Positions 1 to 15,756 of a stretch of DNA of 64,000 nt are shown one piece after another (position 1 is the stretch's first letter; each line of letters opens with the position of its first letter). Source of the DNA: Anaerobacillus alkaliphilus (GTDB lineage: Bacteria; Bacillota; Bacilli; Bacillales; Anaerobacillaceae); NCBI RefSeq assembly GCF_004116265.1, contig NZ_QOUX01000021.1, forward strand, positions 1 to 64,000, read 5' to 3'. Below the pieces are notes generated by a model. That model worked only from the letters and a program-made list of their open reading frames with translations, searched no databases and was not told the origin of the DNA. A program made the translations under genes and the position numbers.

Positions 1-54
1 TACTACTAACTTTGCAATATACTCTTTAAATTCCTGATCGTAAGATCTACGCAT
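1..54 (-). CDS. Probable IS3-family transposase OrfA, N-terminal fragment cut by the window edge
   Basis: On the minus strand an ATG at position 54 opens a frame reading MRRSYDQEFKEYIAKLVV that runs off the left edge. This resembles, from memory, the start of IS3-type OrfA proteins, whose helix-turn-helix opens with basic residues, YDxEFK and a hydrophobic KLVV segment. A GGAG core lies 9 nt upstream of this ATG; a longer frame from an in-frame ATG at 99 is also open, but its ribosome binding site is poorer. Only 18 codons are visible, so the family and intactness cannot be settled. Confidence 0.45.
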   Translation of the reverse strand, partial: MRRSYDQEFKEYIAKLVV

Positions 55-129
55 AGTGACACGCTCCGCTCTGTAAACTTGTGTTACAAGTCTCTCCATA
101 TCGTGTCCACTTTATAGTCTATATTCAAT

Positions 130-262
130 CGTGCCCAAACCGAGCGGAGAGTGAAAGAAAAGGTAACGCAAGAGGTCCTATCGTACCCAAACCGAGCGGA
201 GAGTGAAAGAAAAGGTAACGCAAGAGATCCTATCGTGCCCAAACCGAGCGGAGAGTGAGCTG
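130..262. repeat. Short tandem array, 52-bp period, about 2.5 units
   Basis: The segment beginning CGTGCCCAAACCGAGCGGAG repeats at 130, 182 and 234, an exact spacing of 52 bp. Unit 2 differs from unit 1 by single-base changes, and unit 3 breaks off after GAGAGTGA. It contains no convincing gene. The period equals that of the larger arrays near 42.5 and 53.5 kb. The rest of 1-366 outside the transposase fragment shows only GT-rich low-complexity sequence (280-345). Confidence 0.85.
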
Positions 263-366
263 AATGTAGAATGCAATGAACAGGGTTAGTAGAGTTGGTT
301 GGGTGTGATAGTTTTAGGTGTAGGTAGGTGTTGGTTGGCTTTGATACCTTGAAAATGGTTGTTAGC

Positions 367-710
367 TTATAAGTTGTTTTCTGAGGTTTTAATGATAGTT
401 GTTAGGATCTTTTTGAGTTCGAGGCATTTGCTTAGTAGTTCTTGACCCTGTTCATTGTTAATATATTCGGATATTCGGAGAAGTTCAAGCCAATATAAAG
501 TCTCGGAAACTTCTTTTAGGGAGATATTTAACTTGTAGATAAAATCTCTTTTTGATTGTGCAACCGTTGCTTCTGCTATGTTTGCACCAATACTTGTACC
601 AGAACGTAATATCTGTTTTGACATAACATATTCTTTTTTCTCACTAACTAAGTGTTAATTATACATAGTGAAAAATGAAATGACTTGTCCTTTATTATAT
701 TTTCACTCAT
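367..710 (-). pseudogene. Four-helix-bundle (S23-type) protein, frameshifted
   Basis: The frame 367-624 encodes 85 residues with the family signature SKQILRSGTSIGANIAEA, but family members are about 115-125 residues long. The missing N-terminus is upstream in another frame. An AGGAGGTG ribosome site precedes an ATG at 710 that reads MSENIIKDKSFHFSLCII before running into a TAG. In the downstream frame HLVSEKKEYV leads straight into the signature but is preceded by an in-frame TAA at 655-657. The two pieces fit one protein if about 10 nt (one plus a multiple of three) were lost near 655. Function of the family is unknown; some members sit in 23S rRNA intervening sequences. I infer a recently inactivated gene rather than a short real one. 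Confidence 0.75.
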
Positions 711-799
711 TCCTTTCACCTCCTAACTAGGTGGGACATTGGACCTTCAAAGCAAAACCCACAAATGATTCTACATCCTACATTAAAGAAAGAAAATAA

Positions 800-828
800 A
801 AAGCTTGAGGATTTTCTCCTCAAGCTTT
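800..828 (-). terminator. Intrinsic terminator of the atp operon
   Basis: A perfect 9-bp stem (GCTTGAGGA paired with TCCTCAAGC, 803-825) is followed on the minus strand by TTTTTATTTTC, directly after the atpC stop. The stem is flanked by A and T runs on both sides, so it could act in both directions. Confidence 0.9.
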
Positions 829-1245
<417 letters not shown>

Positions 1246-1262
1246 TTAAGCACTCTTGGCGC

Positions 1263-1282
1263 CGCCATCAAAGGTGATGGCG
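1263..1282. other. Intercistronic hairpin between atpD and atpC
   Basis: CGCCATCA and TGATGGCG form a perfect 8-bp stem in the 67-nt gap between atpD and atpC, with no T-run after it. It is therefore unlikely to be a terminator. It may protect the mRNA 3' end or tune the amount of epsilon relative to beta. Confidence 0.5.
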
Positions 1283-1300
1283 ACTCGAGTGGAGACTTGT

Positions 1301-2725
<1,425 letters not shown>

Positions 2726-2739
2726 CTAACTTCCGAGAG

Positions 2740-3618
<879 letters not shown>

Positions 3619-3689
3619 CTAAACTGGTTTACCATCAAAACTGATGTTCAAAAAGTCGGACTTGTCATCCTCCTTTTTGAACTACCTTA

Positions 3690-6276
<2,587 letters not shown>

Positions 6277-6340
6277 TTACATAAGGAATGGCGAAGATTG
6301 TGTGAAATACGTTCTCCGCCATTATCTAATAAATCCGAAA

Positions 6341-7763
<1,423 letters not shown>

Positions 7764-7808
7764 TTACCGATCTTCTCCTTAGAAAAATGCATGTACATTT
7801 TTCTTTCT

Positions 7809-8045
7809 CTATCTTTGGTCTTGATCACGTAAAAAGTGTTTGATAACCACTATGACCCCGTAGGAGCCAGTGCCAAGGCCAAGGAATAGACCTATAATCA
7901 GAAATAATGAATTGGTTCCAAAGTAACTATCTAGCCATCTACCACCAAAAACACCTACTAGAATTGAACCTAGTAAGTAGGAACTGATCGTAGACATCAG
8001 CGCTAACGTTCGCATTGTTTGTTTAAAGCGTTTAGGATCATCCAT
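7809..8045 (-). CDS. atpZ: AtpZ-like small membrane protein
   Basis: First gene of the operon. From the ATG at 8045 (MDDPKRFKQTMRTLALMS), preceded by GAGGGTG at 6 nt, it gives 78 residues with two hydrophobic helices (about 19-38 and 44-65) and a basic C-terminus. The frame stays open to 8114, but the extra 23 codons are translated AT-rich repeat and lack a ribosome site. AtpZ is found upstream of atpI in alkaliphilic Bacillus, where it cooperates with AtpI in stabilising the c-ring complex. Confidence 0.85.
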   Translation of the reverse strand: MDDPKRFKQTMRTLALMSTISSYLLGSILVGVFGGRWLDSYFGTNSLFLIIGLFLGLGTGSYGVIVVIKHFLRDQDQR

Positions 8046-8062
8046 CTTAAACACCCTCTTTT

Positions 8063-8158
8063 CAATTGTGAATTTTGAATTGTTAATTGTGAATAAATGA
8101 ACGCTTAATTTCAAAGCAAACCTGTCTTAGCAATTCAAAATTCAAAACTCATAATTGG
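8063..8158. repeat. AATT-rich interspersed element in the atp leader
   Basis: Two arms made of AATT(G/C)(T/A)GAATT-type words flank about 30 bp of unrelated sequence and are roughly complementary to each other. It belongs to the dispersed family also seen near 10.9, 12.2, 18.5, 21.1, 27.7, 29.2, 38.3, 39.0, 41.4, 56.1, 59.7 and 61.7 kb. This copy lies inside the atp 5' untranslated region. Confidence 0.7.
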
Positions 8159-8232
8159 TTCTGTTATGCAACAAGCGAATACGCTTCCTAGTAGTTTCAA
8201 GGATGTAAACCCTATCATTATTACCCTTTGTA

Positions 8233-8261
8233 ATCGTACAATAGGGTACTTCATCTGTCAA
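8233..8261 (-). promoter_or_regulatory. Sigma-A promoter of the atp operon
   Basis: On the minus strand a perfect -35 TTGACA (8256-8261) is separated by 17 bp from TACGAT (8233-8238), a 4/6 match to TATAAT. It is followed by a leader of about 180 nt before atpZ. Nothing else in 8115-8469 looks coding. Confidence 0.8.
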
Positions 8262-8433
8262 CGAATTTTCACAATAAAAATAATTAAGTTAACAACACTT
8301 CCACAGTGCTTAAACCCTTTTAATAAAAGGCGAATTGGTGAACGAAGTCCTTATTTGTCACAAATTGCTATTACAAACGGACATAATTTGTTCACTATTT
8401 TACATGTTATTACCATAATAAGTTTATGTAAGG

Positions 8434-8466
8434 TAGAATGCAAATAGATAAATTGCATTCTACCTA
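8434..8466 (-). terminator. Hairpin after the subtilase gene
   Basis: GGTAGAATGCAA (8434-) pairs perfectly over 12 bp with TTGCATTCTACC, immediately past the subtilase stop. The T-run on the minus strand is poor (CTTACATAA), so termination may be partial or the hairpin may mainly protect the transcript end. Confidence 0.55.
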
Positions 8467-8469
8467 TTT

Positions 8470-10731
8470 CTATTTAATAAGAATGGTATGTCCTGTTACC
8501 TTCTCTGTTGTCTCACCGATATAAATCATTGTCTCAATTAAATCTTCTTTTCCTTCTTTTTTTGCATAGACAAGTGTTTTATAAATTCCTTCAGTCAGAT
8601 CAACATCTTCTAATTCTACTTCTAGTAAGCCACGGTCGACATTTTCTCTCACATCTAAGTACGTAACAAATTGGAATGTATCAGGATCATATAAAGCAAT
8701 TCCTACTTCCTCAGCACCGCCTGGTAAGTACATTTCATAGCGGTACTGACCTTTTTCATCTCCAAATTCAAAGGAAAAGGCCATGAGTCTAGGATAATTT
8801 GGCTCTTCAATAAAAAACATAAAAGGTACACGAACAGGTTCTCTTCCACCCTCTACGATAAATTCACCATAGTGAATTCCAGATTGAAATACTCCAGGTA
8901 AAATATCAATCGTAATGGGTACCTTTGTTTCTTCACCAGGACCTAAGATAATCGAGAATGGCACCTTCCACTGTACGCCATCAGGAACGACAAACGGTGG
9001 TTTGACATGGTAGGTTCTTTTCTTGTCAGAGGTATTCTTAATGGTTAGTTCAACCTCTTTTTGATGCCTTGATTGCTCTCTAGTCCATTTCCCGAACCCT
9101 ACAGTTCCTGGATAGATAAGTGTTTCCGCTTGGACTGCTTTCTCAACTTGAATTCGACCCGTCCCTTGTTCATGCGGGGAATATGGTTTACCTTCTTTAT
9201 CGTGTATTGGTTTAGCCGAATTCATGATTGCAGCTTTAATTTCTTCTGGCGTCCAATCCGGATGCGCTTGCTTCACGAGTGCTGCAAGTCCCGCAACATG
9301 CGGCGCCGCCATACTCGTTCCATTTAATCCTAAATAGCCGTTCGGAATTGTACTTTCAATAGAAACTCCCGGAGCGACAACATCCGGTTTCACTACCCAG
9401 TTATGAGTAACAGGACCTCTAGAACTAAACGAAGCAATTTGATCTTGTTCTTTTCGATAAATCGTTCGAAGATAATTTTTGGATTTCAGATCAAGTTTGT
9501 CTTTTAACCATTCTCCGTCCTCTTTGGAAATTGAAATGACCGGTATATCGATCTGTGTTTCCAGTGAACCCATAAATTCACCTGGTGTGTTGTTATAAAT
9601 AATGACGCCAATTGCCCCAGCTTGTTGAGCAATTTTTGCTTTTTCACCAAATGGTATGACGCCTCTTTTTACTAGTACAAGTTTGTTTTTCACATCTTCC
9701 ATTTCCTCGACTCGACCAAGGCCCACTTCTTTAATTTTGTAATCGCGCTTAAATGTCCAAGGCCTTGAACCGACCATCGGATGAAGAGCGATTTCTCTGT
9801 CATCACTTTCAAACGTTAAATAAGGCACTTTTAGTGGCGGAGTAGATGCTCCGACTGAGATTGCCTTGACAGAAGTGCCAGGAGAACCGACTGTCCACAT
9901 GTTTGGACCACTATTACCGTTAGATGTCACACAAATAATTCCTTCATCAACAGCTTTATCAAGAGCAACACTCGTTGGCCAGTCTGGGCCGTTTACAGTA
10001 TTACCCAATGATAAGTTAATTATATCTACACCATCTTCAACTGCTTTTTCAATGGCCTCAATGACTTGTTCTGTCGTTCCTTTTCCACCCGGACCTAAAG
10101 CACGATACGCATAGATCTCAGCTTCAGGAGCAACTCCCTTTATTTTTCCGTTCGCTGCAATAATTCCAGCGACATGTGTTCCATGGATCGTCGGAAGACC
10201 TTGTTCTTTTTGAGTTTCTAAAGGATCTCCGTCTTGGTCAATGACGTCATAGCCACCTTTGTAGTTTTTCTTCAGATCTGGATGAGCATAGTCAATCCCA
10301 GTATCAATAACTGCTATCTTAATACCTTTTCCCGTTAAACGTTGCCCCTTCTCATCCAACTTGCCACGGATATGATCACCGCCGATAAACGGAACACTTT
10401 CATCCAATGTGGCTGTATATTCTCTTAACGGATCCACTCGGGTGATCCCCGCAATCCCCTCTAGAGTGGCTAGATCACTTTTTTTCAGCTGTAGTGAAAA
10501 GCCTGAGTATAACGTCTTATACATTTTTCGTAATTGGGAATGAGGGATTTCACGTTCAATCTTTGAAAATATATCTTCGGGATCTCCATCAACCTCTACC
10601 ATCACAACAGTATTGCCATCATCTTTACTTTTTTGGTGTGGAGGGCGTTCTGGAAAAGTTGCCGCAAAACTCGTTGATAAACAGCTTGCTGTAAAAATAA
10701 CTGTAAGTAACATTATCCTAAGTTTTCTCAT
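8470..10731 (-). CDS. Secreted subtilisin-like serine protease with PA domain (Vpr-like)
   Basis: Extracellular S8 peptidase of 753 residues. From the ATG at 10731 a signal peptide is evident (MRKLRIMLLTVIFTASCL, cleavage near AFAA-like SFAA). An inhibitor I9-type propeptide follows (about 40-110). The triad is Asp in VIDTGIDYAHPDL (near 145), His in HGTHVAGIIA (near 185) and Ser in NGTSMAAPHVAGL (near 475). Between His and Ser lies a protease-associated insert (about 320-430). The C-terminal 220 residues form beta-rich domains of unknown role. An upstream TTG (10743) sits only 2 nt from GGGAGG, so the ATG start is preferred. Vpr of B. subtilis has the same architecture; orthology is inferred. 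It probably feeds peptides to the cell in nutrient-poor medium. Confidence 0.9.
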   Translation of the reverse strand: MRKLRIMLLTVIFTASCLSTSFAATFPERPPHQKSKDDGNTVVMVEVDGDPEDIFSKIEREIPHSQLRKMYKTLYSGFSLQLKKSDLATLEGIAGITRVDPLREYTATLDESVPFIGGDHIRGKLDEKGQRLTGKGIKIAVIDTGIDYAHPDLKKNYKGGYDVIDQDGDPLETQKEQGLPTIHGTHVAGIIAANGKIKGVAPEAEIYAYRALGPGGKGTTEQVIEAIEKAVEDGVDIINLSLGNTVNGPDWPTSVALDKAVDEGIICVTSNGNSGPNMWTVGSPGTSVKAISVGASTPPLKVPYLTFESDDREIALHPMVGSRPWTFKRDYKIKEVGLGRVEEMEDVKNKLVLVKRGVIPFGEKAKIAQQAGAIGVIIYNNTPGEFMGSLETQIDIPVISISKEDGEWLKDKLDLKSKNYLRTIYRKEQDQIASFSSRGPVTHNWVVKPDVVAPGVSIESTIPNGYLGLNGTSMAAPHVAGLAALVKQAHPDWTPEEIKAAIMNSAKPIHDKEGKPYSPHEQGTGRIQVEKAVQAETLIYPGTVGFGKWTREQSRHQKEVELTIKNTSDKKRTYHVKPPFVVPDGVQWKVPFSIILGPGEETKVPITIDILPGVFQSGIHYGEFIVEGGREPVRVPFMFFIEEPNYPRLMAFSFEFGDEKGQYRYEMYLPGGAEEVGIALYDPDTFQFVTYLDVRENVDRGLLEVELEDVDLTEGIYKTLVYAKKEGKEDLIETMIYIGETTEKVTGHTILIK

Positions 10732-10790
10732 TCGTGTCTGCAATCCCTCCCTATCTAATTAGCATTTTTTAGAGTACCACAATATAACAA

Positions 10791-10822
10791 AAAACATGCG
10801 GGCATTGTCCGCATGTTTTTTG
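10791..10822 (-). terminator. Bidirectional-looking terminator after mnaA
   Basis: ACATGCGG and CCGCATGT form an 8-bp stem extended by A/T pairs, with TTTTTTG on the minus strand. It separates the mnaA transcript from the subtilase gene. Confidence 0.85.
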
Positions 10823-10847
10823 TTCAATGAAAAATGTCAGAATGTAG

Positions 10848-10966
10848 AATTAAGAATTGTTCAGAAAACGCTCCGAAGGGAGATCTTAGGGCATTCATAA
10901 TTCATAATTCATAATTCATAATTCATAATTCTTAATTCATAATTCTTAATTCTTAATTCTTAATTT
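10848..10966. repeat. AATTCAT element with expanded 7-bp tract
   Basis: A copy of the AATT family with an inner CGCTCCGAAGGGAG core and a right arm made of about nine tandem AATTCAT or AATTCTT heptamers, ending in the mnaA stop codon region. Confidence 0.75.
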
Positions 10967-12104
10967 ACATTTTAAAAGGTTCCGGTCTAGTACCTGTTCC
11001 AAAGTGGTGGAGAATTGCCTCAACAATACGTTTAGAAGCAAAGCCGTCACCATATGGATTTGAGGCTTTTGACATTTTTTTATAGGCTTCTTCATCTGTT
11101 AACAGTTGCTTTGCAAGGCCGTAAATTGTTTCCTCATCTGTACCAGCAAGCTTTAATGTTCCAGCTTCAATTCCTTCAGGTCGCTCAGTTGTGTCACGAA
11201 GAACAAGGACTGGAACACCTAGTGAAGGTGCTTCTTCTTGAACACCCCCTGAGTCCGTAAGAATGATGTGGGCTCTAGAAGCAAAGTTATGGAAATCTAA
11301 AACACCTAATGGTTCAATTAGCTGAATGCGCGGGTCGTTCCCGAGTACTTCATCAGCAATCTCGCGAACAACTGGATTTAAATGGACTGGGTAAACGACT
11401 TGTAAATCGTCATGCTCATTGACTAATCGCTTAATTGCCCGGAACATATTTCGCATTGGCTCGCCTAAATTTTCACGACGGTGAGCAGTTAATAATAACA
11501 GTCGGTCTGCACCAAGATTAGCTAACACTTCATGATGATACTCTTCAGAAACCGTTGTTTTTAACGCATCGATCGCAGTATTCCCTGTTATGTAGATGGC
11601 TTCTTCATGTTTATTCTCAGCGCGAAGGTTATCTGCTGATTTTGATGTCGGTGCAAAATGTAGGTCTGCTATTACACCCGTTAACTGACGATTCATCTCT
11701 TCAGGGTATGGTGAGTATTTATTCCACGTACGAAGTCCTGCTTCAACATGTCCTACTGCAATTTGATTATAATAAGCAGCCAAACTTGCTACAAACGTAG
11801 TTGATGTATCACCATGAACTAGAACCAAATCTGGTTTCACATCTTTCATGATCTGGTCTAACCCTTGCAGTACGTTTACCGTCACATCTACAAGCGTTTG
11901 TCTCGCCTTCATAATGTTTAAGTCATAGTCTGGTTTGACGTTAAAGATTGATAAAACTTGATCTAGCATTTCACGGTGTTGGCCTGTCACAGTCACAATC
12001 GATTCGATTTGTTCATATTTTTCAAGTTCCAATACTAAAGGACACATTTTGATAGCCTCAGGACGAGTACCAAAAATCGTCATAACTTTAATTTTCTGAT
12101 CCAT
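10965..12104 (-). CDS. mnaA: UDP-N-acetylglucosamine 2-epimerase (non-hydrolysing)
   Basis: Converts UDP-GlcNAc to UDP-ManNAc, the precursor for teichoic acid linkage units and other surface polymers; cytoplasmic. 379 residues, normal length. Family motifs are FGTRPEAIKMCPL at the N-terminus, HGDTSTTF, HVEAGLRT, TAHRRENLG and DSGGVQEEAPSLGVP. AAAGGGG lies 7 nt before the ATG. It sits between upp and the atp region, as in several Bacillus genomes. The last codons merge into an AATTCAT repeat, but the frame is complete. Confidence 0.96.
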   Translation of the reverse strand: MDQKIKVMTIFGTRPEAIKMCPLVLELEKYEQIESIVTVTGQHREMLDQVLSIFNVKPDYDLNIMKARQTLVDVTVNVLQGLDQIMKDVKPDLVLVHGDTSTTFVASLAAYYNQIAVGHVEAGLRTWNKYSPYPEEMNRQLTGVIADLHFAPTSKSADNLRAENKHEEAIYITGNTAIDALKTTVSEEYHHEVLANLGADRLLLLTAHRRENLGEPMRNMFRAIKRLVNEHDDLQVVYPVHLNPVVREIADEVLGNDPRIQLIEPLGVLDFHNFASRAHIILTDSGGVQEEAPSLGVPVLVLRDTTERPEGIEAGTLKLAGTDEETIYGLAKQLLTDEEAYKKMSKASNPYGDGFASKRIVEAILHHFGTGTRPEPFKM

Positions 12105-12121
12105 GCGTAAACCCCTTTTTA

Positions 12122-12222
12122 CAATTATGAATGATCAATTGTCAATTTTGAATTAGTGAGGGCGAAGCTTCGTAGCCCTAACCCACACCAATTCATAATT
12201 CTTAATTCACAATTCATAATTG
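12122..12222. repeat. AATT-family element between mnaA and upp
   Basis: Arms of AATTATGAAT/CAATTTTGAATT and CAATTCATAATTCTTAATTC surround a GC-richer centre GGGCGAAGCTTCGTAGCCC that can fold into a hairpin. It lies between two co-directional genes. Confidence 0.75.
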
Positions 12223-12225
12223 ATT

Positions 12226-12882
<657 letters not shown>

Positions 12883-13042
12883 TTATGTACTATATGTTAA
12901 TATACCACGTAAACTCTTTTTTGTTCCTTGAAGATTTTACATAAAAAATCTGTCGACTTCAAGGATAAATATGGAGAATGTGGAAGATCACGTGGAGATA
13001 TTGTGTCGAGTTCGGTTGAGCAGAGGTCTCGGACTCACTCAT

Positions 13043-13230
13043 GCGGACTCAAATGACCTTATTTCACCTTTTTCTTCGCTTTTTGAAATTTCGCGGACTG
13101 AAAGGGCACTATTTGACCAAAAATCCCGCTTTTCCGCTGTTTATCTTGCAAATAGGGGCCCCTGTGACCGCGAAACTCTCATTTTGCCCTTTTTTTGCAA
13201 AATAACGTCCTCTCGGTCCGCTTCACTTCT
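13043..13230. repeat. Dyad element with 50-bp arm spacing, copy 1
   Basis: Two direct words GCGGACTC/GCGGACTG start at 13043 and 13093 (50 bp apart). Two inverted words of the form AATA(A/G)...TGACCGC/TCGGTCCGC start at 13151 and 13201 (again 50 bp apart). The block is non-coding although several frames stay open. It lies in the 480-bp gap between upp and glyA, 70 bp from the glyA terminator. Confidence 0.75.
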
Positions 13231-13296
13231 TACAAAGGTCAGCCTAGACAGATGAACATGTTTTCTGTACCCACAACACCTAACCACACACAAAAA

Positions 13297-13324
13297 AAGC
13301 CCGAGGACCATACCCCGAGCTTCC
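13297..13324 (-). terminator. glyA terminator
   Basis: AAGCTCGGGG pairs with CCTCGGGCTT (10 bp with two G-T pairs, loop TATGGT) and is followed by TTTTTTG on the minus strand, 12 bp after the glyA stop. Confidence 0.9.
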
Positions 13325-13334
13325 CTTTTATCTC

Positions 13335-14576
13335 TTATAAATTCTCATACATTGGATATTTGTTCATTAGTGCTGCAACACGCTCTCTAGCTTCAGCAAG
13401 TTTTTCTTCGTTCTCGATATTCTTTAGAGTCGAAGCAATGATCTCACCGATTTCATCCATATCTTCAAGACCTAGTCCACGCGAAGTAACTGCAGCCGTA
13501 CCAATACGGATACCACTTGTTACGAATGGACTTTGTGGATCAAATGGAATTGTGTTTTTATTCGTTGTAATGCCGATCTCATCAAGGGCATGCTCTGCAA
13601 CTTTTCCAGTCATGTCAAGGCTACGTAGATCTAAAAGAACTAAGTGGTTATCTGTTCCGCCTGATACAAGGTTAATACCTTCCGCAACAAGTTTTTCACC
13701 TAGGCGCTTCGCATTATCTCTCACACGCTCAGCATACTGCTTGAATTCAGGTTGAAGTGCTTCACCAAATGCAACTGCTTTCGCTGCAATCACGTGCATT
13801 AGTGGACCACCTTGGATTCCTGGGAAAATTGATTTATCAATTTTCTTTGCCCACTCTTCTTTACATAAAATCATTCCGCCACGAGGTCCGCGTAATGTTT
13901 TATGCGTAGTTGTTGTCACGAAGTCCGCATATGGAACAGGATTTTCGTGTAATCCTGCAGCAACAAGTCCAGCAATGTGAGCCATGTCAACCATGAAATA
14001 CGCGCCAACTTCATCAGCGATTTCACGGAACTTTTTGAAATCAATTGCTCTTGGGTATGCACTTGCACCCGCAACAATTAGCTTTGGTTTATGTAATCTA
14101 GCTTTTTCTGCCACATCTTTGTAATTAATGCGTTGTGTTTCTTCATCGACACCATACTCAACGAAATTGTACTGAACGCCACTGAAGTTTACTGGGCTTC
14201 CATGTGTAAGGTGACCACCATGAGATAAATTCATTCCTAGAACTGTATCCCCATGGTTTAAAATTGTAAAATAAACAGCCATATTTGCTTGAGCACCTGA
14301 ATGTGGTTGAACGTTTACGTGTTCAGCACCAAAAATTTCTTTGGCACGATCTCTTGCAATATCTTCGACAACATCCACATGTTCACAACCGCCATAATAG
14401 CGCTTGCCAGGATAGCCTTCTGCATATTTATTAGTTAGGACTGAGCCTTGTGCTTCCATAACAGCTTCACTTACAAAGTTCTCTGATGCAATTAATTCAA
14501 TTTTATCACGTTGTCTCGATAACTCATCTTGCATTGCTTCATAAAGTTTTGGATCCTGTTGCTTAAGCTTTTCCAT
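13335..14576 (-). CDS. glyA: Serine hydroxymethyltransferase
   Basis: PLP enzyme interconverting serine and glycine with tetrahydrofolate, the main source of C1 units. 413 residues from the ATG at 14576 ([12 protein letters not shown]), preceded by GGAAGGGG; the open frame extends 8 codons further without support. The PLP lysine is in [14 protein letters not shown] (near 227), and SHGGHLTHG and [11 protein letters not shown] are present. It is flanked by ywlG upstream and the upp region downstream, as in B. subtilis. Confidence 0.98.
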   Translation of the reverse strand: MEKLKQQDPKLYEAMQDELSRQRDKIELIASENFVSEAVMEAQGSVLTNKYAEGYPGKRYYGGCEHVDVVEDIARDRAKEIFGAEHVNVQPHSGAQANMAVYFTILNHGDTVLGMNLSHGGHLTHGSPVNFSGVQYNFVEYGVDEETQRINYKDVAEKARLHKPKLIVAGASAYPRAIDFKKFREIADEVGAYFMVDMAHIAGLVAAGLHENPVPYADFVTTTTHKTLRGPRGGMILCKEEWAKKIDKSIFPGIQGGPLMHVIAAKAVAFGEALQPEFKQYAERVRDNAKRLGEKLVAEGINLVSGGTDNHLVLLDLRSLDMTGKVAEHALDEIGITTNKNTIPFDPQSPFVTSGIRIGTAAVTSRGLGLEDMDEIGEIIASTLKNIENEEKLAEARERVAALMNKYPMYENL

Positions 14577-14672
14577 TTTACAAAAACCCCTTCCAAGCAT
14601 TAAATACTAAAACATGTTCACTATTTTATCACAATTAGGATATTGTGTAGATACTAATTTTTTAAAAGTTTT

Positions 14673-15236
14673 CTAGTTACAGTTTCCTTCTTCCGCTTGC
14701 AGTTCATACACTGCTCTCGCGCCACCAATTAACTTTGGTCTCGTGACAGCTAGTGTTAGATGAGCTTGACCGACCATTCTCACTTTACTTCTTACCGGAA
14801 CGGCAACATGCTTTAAATGCATCCCAATTAACGTATCACCAATATCAATTCCCGCATCTGCCTTAATAAATTCTACAACGACAGGGTTTTTCATCTCGCT
14901 ATACGCAAATGCTGCCATTGAGCCACCAGCTTTGGGAACAGGAATGACCGATACTGGTTCCAAGCCATAGACTTTACGAGTAGTGTCTTCAACCACTAGC
15001 GCTCGGTTCAAGTGCTCGCAGCATTGAAATGCTAGGTGGACGCCAGTCCTCTTCTGAAACTCTTGCACCCCCTGAAAAATAGCTTCCGCCACTTCCTTCG
15101 TTCCAGAGGTTCCAATGTGTTCACCAATCACTTCACTTGTACTTGTTCCAATTACCAAGATATGCTCGTCTGTTAATCGCTTTTTGCTATCTAAATCGAC
15201 TAACGCTTGTGAAACTTGCTCGAATATCTCAGACAT
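14673..15236 (-). CDS. ywlG: YwlG family protein (UPF0340/TIGR01440)
   Basis: 187 residues, full length. Conserved in Firmicutes in the rpiB-glyA interval. Function is not established. The sequence has a glycine-rich segment (VIGTSTSEVIGEHIGTSG) and conserved CCEHLNRA; no catalytic signature is recognised. The ATG at 15236 has AGGTGG upstream. It lies 62 nt after the rpiB terminator, so it is probably expressed with glyA or alone. Confidence 0.85.
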   Translation of the reverse strand: MSEIFEQVSQALVDLDSKKRLTDEHILVIGTSTSEVIGEHIGTSGTKEVAEAIFQGVQEFQKRTGVHLAFQCCEHLNRALVVEDTTRKVYGLEPVSVIPVPKAGGSMAAFAYSEMKNPVVVEFIKADAGIDIGDTLIGMHLKHVAVPVRSKVRMVGQAHLTLAVTRPKLIGGARAVYELQAEEGNCN

Positions 15237-15259
15237 ATTTCCACCTGCTTTCTTAAAAA

Positions 15260-15290
15260 ATATCCACCAGGCACTAGTACCTGATGGAAA
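15260..15290 (-). terminator. rpiB terminator
   Basis: An 11-bp imperfect stem (TCCATCAGGTA with TGCCTGGTGGA, loop CTAG) is followed by TATTTTTT on the minus strand, just after the rpiB stop. Confidence 0.85.
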
Positions 15291-15298
15291 TGTCCTGA

Positions 15299-15739
15299 TT
15301 ATTTATTTTCTAATAAAGTTATTTTTTCAACACGGCGGGCATGACGACCACCTTCGAACTCAGTCTCTAACCAGATTTTTGCAATTTCTCTTGCTAGCCC
15401 TGGTCCAATGACTCTTTCGCCCATTGATAAAATATTACTATCGTTATGCTCACGAGTTGCTTTCGCACTAAACGTGTCATGAACCAGTGCACAACGAACC
15501 CCTTTAATTTTATTAGCTGCAATACTCATTCCAATACCTGTTCCGCAAATTAATATTCCACGGTCCACTTCCCCATTGACTACTTTTTCGGCAACTGGTA
15601 ATGCGTAATCAGGATAGTCAACTGAATCCTCACAATTACAACCAACATCCTCATATTGAATGTTCATTTCATCCATAAGACTTTTGATTTCTGCTTTAAT
15701 ATTTAATCCACCGTGATCTGAAGCGATTGCTACTTTCAT
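15299..15739 (-). CDS. rpiB: Ribose-5-phosphate isomerase B
   Basis: Interconverts ribose 5-phosphate and ribulose 5-phosphate in the pentose phosphate pathway. 146 residues from the ATG at 15739 (MKVAIASDHGG), with GGAGG 8 nt upstream. The phosphate-binding SDHGG, the CGTGIGMSIAANK segment with its catalytic-loop cysteine, and RCALVHDTFSA are all present. It is the ywlF equivalent in the ywl cluster. Confidence 0.95.
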   Translation of the reverse strand: MKVAIASDHGGLNIKAEIKSLMDEMNIQYEDVGCNCEDSVDYPDYALPVAEKVVNGEVDRGILICGTGIGMSIAANKIKGVRCALVHDTFSAKATREHNDSNILSMGERVIGPGLAREIAKIWLETEFEGGRHARRVEKITLLENK

Positions 15740-15756
15740 TCGTAAATCCTCCAATA

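Noticed and set aside
8045-8114. N-terminal extension of AtpZ
   Set aside because: The extra 23 codons translate an AATT repeat and lack a ribosome site, while GAGGGTG precedes the ATG at 8045.
13195-13755. 186-residue plus-strand open frame rich in serine
   Set aside because: It runs antisense through glyA and its terminator and is a shadow of glyA codon use.
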